The notes: generated by a model from the letters alone, not told the origin. Positions 1-8,351 are shown, counted from the stretch's first letter. The stretch is 13,636 nucleotides of DNA from Candidatus Methanogasteraceae archaeon UBA261 (GCA_002506015.1 DAWR01000007.1:1-13636), one strand, 5' to 3'. A program made the numbers and translations.

Positions 1-78
1 TTTGAGTGCGTTTTCAAGATTCATACCGTTCTTAAGTCCGGGGTGAACACCGTTCGACGACTCAAAAGTTGCGGGCAT
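1..78 (-). CDS. N-terminal fragment of an unidentified protein, cut by the window edge
   Basis: An ATG at 78-76 on the minus strand opens a frame that runs 26 codons without a stop to position 1, so any gene here continues to the left. A plausible Shine-Dalgarno AAGGA lies about nine bases upstream of the ATG, and an in-frame TAG lies further upstream, which limits the start. The peptide begins MPATFESSNGVHPGLKNG. I do not recognise it. It is too short to prove coding and could be chance or a remnant, but its composition is protein-like. No function is proposed. Confidence 0.35.
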   Translation of the reverse strand, partial: MPATFESSNGVHPGLKNGMNLENALK

Positions 79-715
79 GCCGCAATTCCTTATTAGCTGT
101 GGCTATCTGCTCCTTTCTTCAAAATGAACTATTTTTATGACTTTTGTGTAATTTTGTGTGAGCGATGCACAGATTAGATGGAAAGTCGATGTGAAATCCG
201 TCATGAAATAGTTTTACCACCTGCAACATGGTGAAAATGATGTGAGAATGAGGTACATGTTCGGCTATCACTGGATTTTTGAACAGTGCCTGTTCGCGAA
301 ACATTAAAATTGCTACCGCAAAAACCAGTCCCAATTTTAATTCAAGAAATGGGTTGCCGGATAACGAAAATCGGCGGTATTAATACTGGTTGATGGCGAG
401 GGTATTGTTAATACAAGTCTTTTATTTTCTCTCAATTCAATCACCTAAGTCACCAAACCCCGCACATAGCGATTTTCATGCCATCCCCCTTACCGCCACG
501 CTCAAGGTTGAATTCATCAGTTACCACGCCAACAATGCTAATGTAAGACTGCCATATTGATCGCATGGGTTTTGTACCATTAGCAATTTGGTCGTCATGA
601 TACTTAAACCTAACGACAAGTTCCCATTCTGTTCGTTAAGTGATCTTGCTATGCCACACAAGACCACTCACCGATAATGATGCAATGCCCCCGCACGTCA
701 CCACCTGTGAGCCCC
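79..715. other. 637-base region with no convincing gene
   Basis: Lies between the left-edge fragment and the uvrB stop. It is more AT-rich than the flanking genes. It holds a copy of a CACAGATTA-type word (167-176), a related TGTGGCT word near 99, and two neighbouring palindromes (377-386 and 402-414). Two weak open stretches on the minus strand were considered. One, about 119-334, starts only at a TTG. The other, about 450-655, lacks a start codon near its beginning. Neither matches a family I know. The uvr operon transcript must end here, but I see no clear oligo-T signal in the minus-strand direction. Confidence 0.5.
377..414. repeat. Pair of similar AT-rich palindromes
   Basis: GTATTAATAC at 377-386 is a perfect 10-base palindrome. 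GTATTGTTAATAC at 402-414 is the same sequence with three bases inserted at its centre (5-base arms, GTT spacer). The two begin 25 bases apart, a little over two helical turns. The arrangement could be a paired protein-binding site or a small structured element in the 3' region of the uvr operon. No adjacent gene tells which. Confidence 0.4.
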
Positions 716-2653
716 CTAACCAACACCAACCCTCGCCCTGAGCTCGTTCATCCGGTCACGAAGCCAGATAGCCCTCTCGAAATCGAGCCTGTCCGCAGCT
801 TCCCTCATCTCTGCTTCGACCTCGATTAACAGATTCGGAATATCCTTCTTCGGGATGTGCTTTGCGTCCTTTATCTCGACCTGTTTCTCCTTTATCGCCT
901 TCACAATCGTCTCAGGAACGATTCCGTGCTCTTTATTGTACGCAATCTGAAGCCGCCTCCGTCGCTCGGTCTCGGCGACTGCCGCCTTTATCGAATCGGT
1001 CTCTTTATCAGCGTAGAGAACCACAAACGAGTTCACATTCCTTGCAGCCCGCCCTATCGTCTGCACAAGACTTTTAGTGTCACGCAAGAATCCCTCCTTG
1101 TCAGCATCAAGGATTCCAATGAAGCCGACCTCGGGTATGTCGAGTCCTTCCCGAAGAAGATTTATCCCGACGAGTACATTAAACTTCCCCAACCGCAATT
1201 CCCTGATGATCTCGGTTCTCTCAAGCGTTTTGATGTCGGAATGGAGGTATCTCGTCTTTATCCCGTGTTCTGCCAGATATTCTGTCAACTCCTCGGCGAG
1301 TCTCTTCGTGATCGTTGTGACGAGCACCCGGTCGCCGCGTTCTATTGTAGCGCTGATCTCTCGCATCAGATCATCGATCTGTCCGGCAACGGGTCGCACA
1401 AAGACCTCCGGGTCAACGAGACCGGTTGGTCTGATTATCTGCTCAACCACCTGCTCCGACTCGCGTCTTTCGTACTTGCCCGGCGTTGCCGACATGAAGA
1501 CCACCGTATTCCGCCGCATGTACTTCTCAAACTCCTCGAATTTGAGGGGGCGGTTATCGAGCGCGGTCTCAAGCCTGAAGCCATAATCAACCAGATTCTT
1601 CTTTCTTGCGTAGTCTCCGTTGTACATTCCGTGCAGTTGTGGGATCGTCTGGTGGCTTTCATCGATTACGATCAGAAAATCGTTTCCGAAGTAATCGAGA
1701 AGTGAATACGGTTTATCTCCCTTTTTCCTCCAGTCAAAGTGGAGTGAATAGTTCTCAATCCCCTTGCAGTAGCCGGTCTCCTCGATCATCTCGATGTCGT
1801 AGAGTGTTCTCTGCTTCAGCCTGTGAGCCTCGATCATCCCGAGGTTTGGCAGGTTGTAAGCGAGTTCTTCCTTTATCGAGTCTATTGCACCCTTGATCTG
1901 ATCCTCTGGGATCACAAAATGCCTTGCCGGATACACAAAGAAGTACTTCATCCGCTCGATCACATTACCTGTTATTTTGTCAATCTCGGCGATCGTCTCG
2001 ATCTCGTCGCCGAACATCTCCACACGTATCACGTTGTTGAAGTAGCCGGGCATGAAATCAATCGTGTCGCCCTTCACCCTGAATCGCCCCGGCGCAAGCT
2101 CGATATCGTTTCTTTCGAACTGGATCGCAACAAGCCTTCTTAAGAATTCCTTTCTTGGAATCTCTCTTCCGACCGCTATCTCAAATCCCAGTTCCCTGAA
2201 GTTTTCAGGAGCCCCGATCCCGTAGATGCACGAGACCGACGCAACGATGATCACATCCGCCCTCGACGAGAGCGATGCGGTTGCGGCAAGTCTCATCTGC
2301 TCGATTTTGGGATTTATCTGAGCGTCCTTCTCGATGTACTGGTCCTTTGCGGGAACGTATGACTCTGGCTGGTAGAAGTCGTAGTAGGAGACGAAGTACT
2401 CGACACGATTCTCGGGAAAGAACTCCTTAAACTCGTTATAGAGCTGCGCTGCGAGCGTCTTGTTGTGAACGAGAACCAGCGTTGGCTTCTGAACCGATCC
2501 GATGACATTTGCGATTGTGAACGTCTTTCCCGAGCCTGTAACGCCGAGAAGCGTCTGGTAATTGTGACCCTTCTGCACGCCTGATGTCAGCTTATCTATC
2601 GCTTCTGGCTGCGAGCCTTTTGGCTTGAACTCTGATACCAGCTTAAATTTCAT
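716..2653 (-). CDS. uvrB: UvrABC system protein B (excinuclease damage-verification helicase)
   Basis: UvrB takes damaged DNA from UvrA, verifies the lesion with its beta-hairpin and recruits UvrC for incision. The 645 residues match the usual family length and are intact. Visible: Walker A GVTGSGKT (37-44); the aromatic beta-hairpin around YYDFYQPESYVP (90-101); DESH Walker B (331-334); SAT motif (388-390); a helicase segment GINLLREGLDIPEV (496-509); QTIGRAARN motif VI (531-539); and a C-terminal UVR coiled coil (about 609-643) that contacts UvrC. The ATG at 2653 overlaps the uvrC TGA by four bases, which implies translational coupling. The gene stops at TAG, and an in-frame TGA follows after five codons, so readthrough would add only a short tail. 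It is last in a three-gene operon; uvrA is absent from the window. Confidence 0.98.
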   Translation of the reverse strand: MKFKLVSEFKPKGSQPEAIDKLTSGVQKGHNYQTLLGVTGSGKTFTIANVIGSVQKPTLVLVHNKTLAAQLYNEFKEFFPENRVEYFVSYYDFYQPESYVPAKDQYIEKDAQINPKIEQMRLAATASLSSRADVIIVASVSCIYGIGAPENFRELGFEIAVGREIPRKEFLRRLVAIQFERNDIELAPGRFRVKGDTIDFMPGYFNNVIRVEMFGDEIETIAEIDKITGNVIERMKYFFVYPARHFVIPEDQIKGAIDSIKEELAYNLPNLGMIEAHRLKQRTLYDIEMIEETGYCKGIENYSLHFDWRKKGDKPYSLLDYFGNDFLIVIDESHQTIPQLHGMYNGDYARKKNLVDYGFRLETALDNRPLKFEEFEKYMRRNTVVFMSATPGKYERRESEQVVEQIIRPTGLVDPEVFVRPVAGQIDDLMREISATIERGDRVLVTTITKRLAEELTEYLAEHGIKTRYLHSDIKTLERTEIIRELRLGKFNVLVGINLLREGLDIPEVGFIGILDADKEGFLRDTKSLVQTIGRAARNVNSFVVLYADKETDSIKAAVAETERRRRLQIAYNKEHGIVPETIVKAIKEKQVEIKDAKHIPKKDIPNLLIEVEAEMREAADRLDFERAIWLRDRMNELRARVGVG

Positions 2654-4218
2654 TTCAACAACTCCTTGCTGCGAAGTAATCGGTTGTAACTGATCGCAAA
2701 CCTGTGCGCTTCATCCCGGATCCTCTGAATCAGTTTCAATGCGTTGCCCCTTCTGTTGAGCGCCAGCGGAAACGCAATTCCTGGCATATAGACCTCGTCA
2801 AGCTTCTTTGCAATGGATATTACCAGAATTTTGAGACCGAGTTTTTCAATCTCTTTTCTCGCCGAATTCAGCTGCCCGATTCCGCCATCGATTACGATCA
2901 GGTCTGGGAGCTCCGAATGCTCCTTGATGAGCCGTCTGTACCGCCTCTGCACGACCTCAGCGATCGCTCTCGTGTCATCGATCCCATCGACCGTCTTGAT
3001 CTTGAACCGCCGGTAATTGCTCTTGTCTGGCTTCGCATTCCTGAACTGCACCATCGAGCCGACCGTGGAGGTTCCTGAGAGGTGCGATATGTCGAAGCAC
3101 TCGATTACGAGTGGCGCATCCGCAATACCCAGCGCGCATTTGAGATCGTCCAGCTTCGCAATCTCGCCAAAGAACGACGCTTCTATGTTCTTCATGACGA
3201 GATCCAGCAACTGCTTCTTCTCCCCGATCTTTGGCACCCTGATGGCTACTTTACGCCCCCTCTTCTCTGTTAGAAACGATAACATCGAAGAATCGATCTC
3301 TTGCGGGAGTATCAGCTCAGCAGGGACTGCGTTTTCCGAATAATACTGAACCAGGAACTCTTCGAGGAATTCGTCCACATACTCGAACTCAAACTCCTGC
3401 TTATTCTCAAGGGTTCCTCTGTAGATATTAAAGAGAATAAGATGGACTTTACCATCTGAAACAACGTAGTTGATTATGTCTTCGTCGTATTTCCTTGAGA
3501 GCTCCATGTTCTGCCTTTCCTTGAGCCATTCGATCGCTTCAATCTGGTTACGCAGTTTCAGAGCGTGTTCAAAGTCCAGTTTGTCCGATGCCTCTGCAAT
3601 CTCACGTTTTTTGGATTTGATTAGATCGTCGGTCTTTCCTTTCAGGATCGATTCGACCGCACGTATCCTCTCTGAATACTCATCGCTTTTGATCCCTCCG
3701 ATGCATGGCGCCTGGCACAGATCGATGTGATGCCTCAGACACGGCTTCTTTGGCATCCTCTTGCAGGTCCTGATCTGAAACGTCTTCTTGAGCGTCGAGA
3801 GGATGCGATCACGGGCGGTTGCCGAGACGAACGGTCCGAAGAACTTCCCACCCCCAATCTCATCTCGTCTCCTGGAAACGAGGAGACGCGGGAACTCCTC
3901 CGCGGTTAACTCGATGTACGCATACCGCTTTGAGTCCCTGAGGTCGATGTTGTACTTCGGGCGGTTCTTCTTGATCAGGTTGTTCTCGAGGACCAGCGCC
4001 TCGACCTCATTGTCGGTCACTATGAAATCGACAGAATCGATGTTTCGGATCAGTGCCTCGGTCTTCGGATCGAAATCACTCTTCTGAAGGTAGCTTTTGA
4101 CCCTCTTCTTGAGATTCTTCGCCTTTCCGACGTAGATCACTCGTCCTGAGTCGTCTTTGAAGAGATAGCAGCCCGGTTCGTCAGGAAGTTTGGATGGGTC
4201 GATCATGGCATCATTCAT
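2650..4218 (-). CDS. uvrC: UvrABC system protein C (dual-incision endonuclease), lacking the C-terminal HhH domain
   Basis: UvrC cuts 3' and then 5' of a lesion held by UvrB. Domains in 522 residues: GIY-YIG nuclease (about 14-90, with VIYVGKAKNLKKR at 28-40); a four-cysteine cluster C152/C160/C168/C172, the arrangement that binds an iron-sulfur cluster in characterised UvrC; a UVR motif (about 201-233) that pairs with UvrB; and the RNase H-like 5' nuclease with D376 (CFDISHLSG), D444 (VIDGGIGQL) and H505 (EAHRFAI). The protein ends at RSKELLK, just where bacterial UvrC goes on into tandem helix-hairpin-helix motifs, so that DNA-binding tail is missing. The end is natural, since its TGA overlaps the uvrB ATG. 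The ATG at 4218 overlaps the helicase TGA; a second Met four codons later is an alternative start. Confidence 0.97.
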   Translation of the reverse strand: MNDAMIDPSKLPDEPGCYLFKDDSGRVIYVGKAKNLKKRVKSYLQKSDFDPKTEALIRNIDSVDFIVTDNEVEALVLENNLIKKNRPKYNIDLRDSKRYAYIELTAEEFPRLLVSRRRDEIGGGKFFGPFVSATARDRILSTLKKTFQIRTCKRMPKKPCLRHHIDLCQAPCIGGIKSDEYSERIRAVESILKGKTDDLIKSKKREIAEASDKLDFEHALKLRNQIEAIEWLKERQNMELSRKYDEDIINYVVSDGKVHLILFNIYRGTLENKQEFEFEYVDEFLEEFLVQYYSENAVPAELILPQEIDSSMLSFLTEKRGRKVAIRVPKIGEKKQLLDLVMKNIEASFFGEIAKLDDLKCALGIADAPLVIECFDISHLSGTSTVGSMVQFRNAKPDKSNYRRFKIKTVDGIDDTRAIAEVVQRRYRRLIKEHSELPDLIVIDGGIGQLNSARKEIEKLGLKILVISIAKKLDEVYMPGIAFPLALNRRGNALKLIQRIRDEAHRFAISYNRLLRSKELLK

Positions 4219-6701
4219 CCCTTCCGCCCCCCCTTGCCGCCCTTGCCTCCTTTTTCCTCCACCTCCTCTCTGACTTCTCTCGCCCTGCGCTCAACATCCC
4301 CTTTACCGAATACCTTTGCAACCAGCTCGATAGCCTCAAGATTCCGTGCGACGTTGTCCAGATACTCCAGAACATCACCGGTGTAAGCGTAAACTCCGTA
4401 ATATCCGATCCTGTGCACGATTTCCTTCGGATCAAGCCCATCACGACGCAGTTCGATCAATCTCTCTGAAAAGGCGCGTTCAGGGCATCCGCAGTACGGA
4501 GAATCCTTGCACGAACACGTCATGAAATCGGTTACGAATGCGATAATCTGGTCACGGATGTCCGAATCGAGAGCCGCAACCGATTCTCCTGTGAAGACAA
4601 GGTCATACGCTGCGCCCTGGAAGACTCTTGTCGGCACATGCATCTTCAGCGCAGCAGAGATCCTCGGAGCGTTCTTGAAATAGACCGAATCGAGCGTTTC
4701 GAGAGCGACAGCAATATCAATCGGAGACTTGCCTTCTTTGATCGCATCCCGGATCAGGAATGCCTGGTCCGCGCTCAGGAAGTGTGTCGCAACGATTCTG
4801 CCAAAGCCGGTCTGTCTGGCAGAGGCTGTGAGAAACCCGTACGCAACCAGCTTCTTGAAGAGATACTCGAAGTCTCCGCCTCCGATCAGGAGATCGTTTA
4901 GACTGCGGAGTTCGGATTTGCTTGTTGATAGTGCAGATGACGCAAGCAGCTCCTCGATCTGTTCAGGATCCTCGTACGTGATATCAACCGGCTCAATCTC
5001 CTCTTTCAACAGTTTGAATGCGATCTTGTCCTCAGTCTCGGTTCCGCTGTGGTATTTCCGGTCAGGTTCTGCGAGCAGCGCGACTCTTCCGAGATCGTGG
5101 TAATCCGGTCTCCCGGCACGTCCTAGCATCTGGTGGAACTCGTGCACGGATAACCAGTCGATACCCATCGCAAGCGATTCAAAGATGACCTGCGACGCAG
5201 GGAAATCGACACCAGCAGCAAGCGCCGCTGTCGTCACGACCACCTCGAGCTTACCGTCTGCGAATGCCTGCGATATGCGCCTGCGCTCCTCCCGCGACAA
5301 GCCCGCATGGTATGCGGCGGCACGGATCCGGAGCGATTCTGCGATTTTGTGGCATCTCTGGCGTGAGTTCGTGAAGACGATCGTCTGCCCGCGATAGCCT
5401 TTCGATGATGTTGTGTTCCATTCCTGCCGCGCCAGCCTGTCGATTATCCGTATCTTGTCACGTTCGGTTGCAAATAGCAGATGCAGCTCGATCGGAACCG
5501 GTCGCTCCTCGTACCTGACCAGCTTTGCGCCGAGCCTCTCTGCGAGCGCGGCAGGATCGCCAACGGTTGCCGAGAGGTATATGAACTGCGCATCCGGAGC
5601 GATATACTTCAACCGTGCGATGAGACCGTCCAGCCGGTGCCCGCGCTCCTCGTCAGCAAGGGTGTGCACCTCGTCAATCACGATTGTTCCGATTTTCCCG
5701 AGCCGATCAGCTTTCCCTGCCCTGAGCAGGTAGTCCACACCCTCATAAGTGCCGACCCAGATCGTGGTCGATTTTGTCGGCGACTTCCTCTGCTTCTGCC
5801 GCCCCGCACTTATCCGGCTCACGCCGACCTGTGGCACAGTCGTGATCCCCATTGCAAAATAACGCTTCGAAAAATCTGTTTCCTTCTGATTCGCAAGCGC
5901 AACCAGAGGAACGATAAATAGAACATTTCCCCGCCCCTCCAGGATGTTCTTTATCCCTGCAAGCTCGCCGATCAGCGTCTTTCCGGTTGCGGTCTCTGAT
6001 ACGACGAGCTGGCTTACACCTTTGAGCAAGCCGTTCTCGATTGAGAGCGACTGGACCGGAAGCAGTTCATCGATTCTTTCGGAAAGATTGTTCTTAAAAC
6101 GTTTTGGTAGTGGGAGATCGCGTACCAATGTTTTTTTTACGGTCGCAGGTCCTGTCGCCTCGATTGTACGGTACAGCGTGAGGTCGTGATCAAGGCGTTC
6201 GAAATCGAGCATGCCGAGTATGCGGTCAAGGTCTCTTGTCTTGAGAAGCAGCCTCTCGATTCGCTCGGCGCCGGGTCCGCCGAGTTTCATTGCGCGGAGT
6301 TGCTTGCGCAGCTCTTCGAGCGCACAGTTCTGACATAGCATCTCACCTTTGTACGCAATCGACTGTTTACCGAGCGGACTGCACATATCTTCGAGCAAGC
6401 AGTACCGACAGACGCGTATCCGCTTGCAGGAGAGCTGATACCCATGTAGCATGTCCAGAAAATCCTCGCTCATCTTCTGATCTCCAGGTGCAAGCAGGAT
6501 CTGATCGGCACCTCTCAACATATCGATTGCCTCAGAAGGTGTTCTAAAAAGGTTTTCCGACATGAACTTCTCCGGTCGCATCCCTTTTTTGGTTTCCGTG
6601 AGCGTGAGCGTGCCGCAGAACAAAGGAGTCCTCTTCCCGACCCTAACCTGCATGAGGGTGATCTTCGATTGCTGCGGATTCACAAGAACGAAAGGCGGCA
6701 T
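4215..6701 (-). CDS. Superfamily-2 DEAD/DEAH helicase with zinc-ribbon-like and C-terminal cysteine motifs (DUF5814-like)
   Basis: An 828-residue ATP-dependent helicase of Hel308/Ski2-like architecture. Motifs: Walker A SETATGKT (235-242), DEVH (343-346), SAT (377-379), IVFTNS (441-446), TTAALAAGVDFP (490-501), and QMLGRAGRP (524-532). The N-terminal part has five clustered cysteines (92, 98, 101, 107, then CQNC 123-126), probably a zinc ribbon. Near the C-terminus CSCKDSPYCGC (729-739) gives C-x-C-x5-C-x-C, a possible metal or Fe-S site. The last residues are a charged, Gly/Lys-rich tail. I recall this as an archaeal helicase family tagged DUF5814; that label is from memory. It leads an operon whose next genes, uvrC and uvrB, overlap it or each other by four bases, so a role in repair is likely but inferred. 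The start at 6701 has no clear ribosome binding site, which suits a leaderless transcript. Confidence 0.88.
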   Translation of the reverse strand: MPPFVLVNPQQSKITLMQVRVGKRTPLFCGTLTLTETKKGMRPEKFMSENLFRTPSEAIDMLRGADQILLAPGDQKMSEDFLDMLHGYQLSCKRIRVCRYCLLEDMCSPLGKQSIAYKGEMLCQNCALEELRKQLRAMKLGGPGAERIERLLLKTRDLDRILGMLDFERLDHDLTLYRTIEATGPATVKKTLVRDLPLPKRFKNNLSERIDELLPVQSLSIENGLLKGVSQLVVSETATGKTLIGELAGIKNILEGRGNVLFIVPLVALANQKETDFSKRYFAMGITTVPQVGVSRISAGRQKQRKSPTKSTTIWVGTYEGVDYLLRAGKADRLGKIGTIVIDEVHTLADEERGHRLDGLIARLKYIAPDAQFIYLSATVGDPAALAERLGAKLVRYEERPVPIELHLLFATERDKIRIIDRLARQEWNTTSSKGYRGQTIVFTNSRQRCHKIAESLRIRAAAYHAGLSREERRRISQAFADGKLEVVVTTAALAAGVDFPASQVIFESLAMGIDWLSVHEFHQMLGRAGRPDYHDLGRVALLAEPDRKYHSGTETEDKIAFKLLKEEIEPVDITYEDPEQIEELLASSALSTSKSELRSLNDLLIGGGDFEYLFKKLVAYGFLTASARQTGFGRIVATHFLSADQAFLIRDAIKEGKSPIDIAVALETLDSVYFKNAPRISAALKMHVPTRVFQGAAYDLVFTGESVAALDSDIRDQIIAFVTDFMTCSCKDSPYCGCPERAFSERLIELRRDGLDPKEIVHRIGYYGVYAYTGDVLEYLDNVARNLEAIELVAKVFGKGDVERRAREVREEVEEKGGKGGKGGRKG

Positions 6702-6772
6702 ATATAACCCAATATAGATGTATTGTACATAACGCTTTCAGCAACAGAACCGAAACTCCGGGACATGTCAAT
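6698..6772. promoter_or_regulatory. Divergent promoter region between the repair operon and the DUF447 gene
   Basis: Only 71 bases separate the two divergent start codons. Rightward, TATATAA (6701-6707) is a good archaeal TATA box and overlaps the helicase start codon; initiation about 25 bases on would leave a leader of roughly 40 bases before the ATG at 6773. Leftward, the sequence TTATGTACA (6724-6732 read on the minus strand) lies 23-31 bases before the helicase ATG, where a TATA box would sit for a leaderless message, but it is a weak match. The promoters must overlap, so the two operons may compete or be co-regulated. Confidence 0.5.
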
Positions 6773-7405
6773 ATGATCAGCAGAGACAGAGACCAACAGC
6801 AACATAAACCACCGAATGCGACTCGCCCGAACCCGGACGACTTTGGAATCCATGACGGGATATCTGAAATCATCGCAACGACAATATCAAGGTCGGGTAT
6901 CCCGAATGCAGCGCCCATTGGGATCATCAGGAACCAGAACCGCGATCAGATCTGTGTGCGGCTCTTTCCGGGGACGCACACGCGGCAGAACGTAATCGAG
7001 ACCGGCGAGATCGCCGCAAACATCATCCATGACCCGGTTGTGTATGTGGAGTCAACATTTGGGGACCTCACTGGGGATGTGTTCGAACTTCCGGATGGTG
7101 CGGGGTGTCCGGTGCTGAAAGGCGCAAGTGCGTGGATGATCTTCAGATGCAGGCAGTTGAAAGGGAATTTATTTGAGCTGACACCTGTGCGCGGGGAGAT
7201 CCATGACACGCCCGTGCTCTGCACAAACCGCGGCTTCAATGCAGTGATAGAATCGCTTGTGCATGCCACGCGGTACCAGTTGAATGGGGATGAGAGATAC
7301 CTCGATCTGATCAAGCATTATGGACAAATCGTTCAGGTGTGTGGCGGTTCTCGTGAGAAAGAGGCGATTTCAAAGCTGAATACAATCATAAAGGAGATAT
7401 CATGA
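6773..7405 (+). CDS. DUF447 family protein, probable FMN-binding split-barrel
   Basis: A 210-residue cytoplasmic protein resembling the archaeal DUF447 family, which has the flavin-reductase-like split beta-barrel. The hallmark is the first barrel segment SEIIATTISRSGIPNAAPIG (31-50). A conserved C-terminal segment with RGFNAVIESLVHATRY (153-168) is typical of the archaeal members. The first 27 residues are polar and look like a poorly conserved extension, but no other ATG, GTG or TTG in frame lies nearer the domain, so 6773 is kept. The true substrate is unknown; I recall genomic links of this family with tetrahydromethanopterin biosynthesis but cannot confirm them here. Its TGA overlaps the ATG of the DUF89 gene by four bases, so the two are coupled. 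Confidence 0.8.
   Translation: MISRDRDQQQHKPPNATRPNPDDFGIHDGISEIIATTISRSGIPNAAPIGIIRNQNRDQICVRLFPGTHTRQNVIETGEIAANIIHDPVVYVESTFGDLTGDVFELPDGAGCPVLKGASAWMIFRCRQLKGNLFELTPVRGEIHDTPVLCTNRGFNAVIESLVHATRYQLNGDERYLDLIKHYGQIVQVCGGSREKEAISKLNTIIKEIS
7391..7396 (+). promoter_or_regulatory. Shine-Dalgarno site of the DUF89 gene
   Basis: AAGGAG sits five bases before the ATG at 7402, inside the end of the DUF447 coding region. It fixes the start of the DUF89 gene and shows independent ribosome loading in addition to coupling through the overlapping stop. Confidence 0.8.
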
Positions 7406-8262
7406 AGTCAAAACTCGAATGCATCCCGTGTCTTCTGAAACAGTCGCTCAATGCCGCAGAAATGGTAACGGATGACCAGGTGGTGCATGAAAAGGTGCTG
7501 AAATTGGTTATGATGGAGTTGTTGGACGTCCCGCTCGGTCGCAGCCCCCCAACAATTGCGCATACCGTGTATTCCATAGTACATGATGTTACCGACTGTG
7601 ACGATCCGTATAAGGATCTGAAAGTGAAATACAATGAGATTGCGATGGGTATGTATCCCTGCCTCAAAGGTATCGTGGATGATTCGGAGGATCGGCTGTT
7701 CACTGCGGTAAAACTTGCGATTGCCGGAAACATCATCGACTTTGGAGCGAATATCCAGGTCAACATCAAAAAAACGATAAAGGACACCCTGGCACGAGAT
7801 TTTGCAATAAACGATTACCCTTCGTTTGTGAAATCGCTTGAAGACGCGGAGAGCATACTTTATCTTGCGGACAATGCCGGGGAAGTGGTATTTGACAGGG
7901 TGCTCATCGAAGAGATCAAGGAATACGCAGATATCATTTACGCGGTGAAGAAGGAGCCGATCATAAATGATGCAACGATGGAAGATGCGATATTCTGCGG
8001 AATCGATTCGCTTGCAGAGATTGTGACGACCGCGGACACGCCCGGAACGATTCTTGAGCGGTGCGATCAGGAATTCGTTGATACGTTCAGGTCGTCCGAT
8101 ATGATCATCAGCAAGGGTCAGGGAAACTACGAGTCGATAAGCGAGGAACCCGGAAACATCTTCTTCATGCTGCTTGCGAAGTGTCCTGTGATCGCAGTCG
8201 ATCTCGGCGTCAAAATCGGATGTGCGGTGATTAAGCGCGGCACAGGTGCGGTGAGGATCTGA
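7402..8262 (+). CDS. DUF89/ARMT1-family metal-dependent damage-control phosphatase
   Basis: A 286-residue protein, full length for the short archaeal branch of DUF89. The family are metal-dependent phosphatases thought to remove damaged or surplus phosphometabolites. Visible motifs: C7-x2-C10 near the start; GNIIDFGAN (109-117); the metal-binding DNAGE (157-161) after a hydrophobic strand; K184 with PIINDAT (186-192), where D190 fits the third metal ligand; SKGQGNYE (237-244); and LLAKCP (257-262), which helps form the active site. All expected catalytic elements are present. It is coupled to the upstream DUF447 gene, so the natural substrate may be a flavin- or coenzyme-related phosphate; that is inference. 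The substrate cannot be read from the sequence. Confidence 0.88.
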   Translation: MKSKLECIPCLLKQSLNAAEMVTDDQVVHEKVLKLVMMELLDVPLGRSPPTIAHTVYSIVHDVTDCDDPYKDLKVKYNEIAMGMYPCLKGIVDDSEDRLFTAVKLAIAGNIIDFGANIQVNIKKTIKDTLARDFAINDYPSFVKSLEDAESILYLADNAGEVVFDRVLIEEIKEYADIIYAVKKEPIINDATMEDAIFCGIDSLAEIVTTADTPGTILERCDQEFVDTFRSSDMIISKGQGNYESISEEPGNIFFMLLAKCPVIAVDLGVKIGCAVIKRGTGAVRI

Positions 8263-8351
8263 GACGGTAGATGCCAGAGTAGCGTGCATGTTGTGTTGCG
8301 GGTCAAGCGGTGCCGGTATAGCGAGGTTGCATGATACTGTTCTTATGTACC

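Noticed and set aside
119..334. 71-codon minus-strand frame in the left non-coding stretch
   Set aside because: It starts only with TTG, has no ribosome site, its end runs through a repeat-like word (167-176), and the peptide matches no family I recognise. Kept only as part of the non-coding description.
450..655. Open minus-strand stretch of about 67 codons ending with MKIAMCGVW
   Set aside because: The peptide looks protein-like and a good ribosome site (AAGGGGGATG) precedes the internal ATG, but that ATG gives only nine codons and no start fits the longer frame. It could be a gene remnant; evidence is too thin for a feature.
857..1705. 282-codon plus-strand frame opposite uvrB
   Set aside because: It lies wholly antisense to a strongly conserved uvrB, is Leu/Ser/Arg-rich as expected of a shadow frame, and has no family resemblance.
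7408..8289. 293-codon minus-strand frame opposite the DUF89 gene
   Set aside because: It is antisense to a gene with all DUF89 motifs, with a His/Arg-rich composition typical of a complementary-strand shadow.
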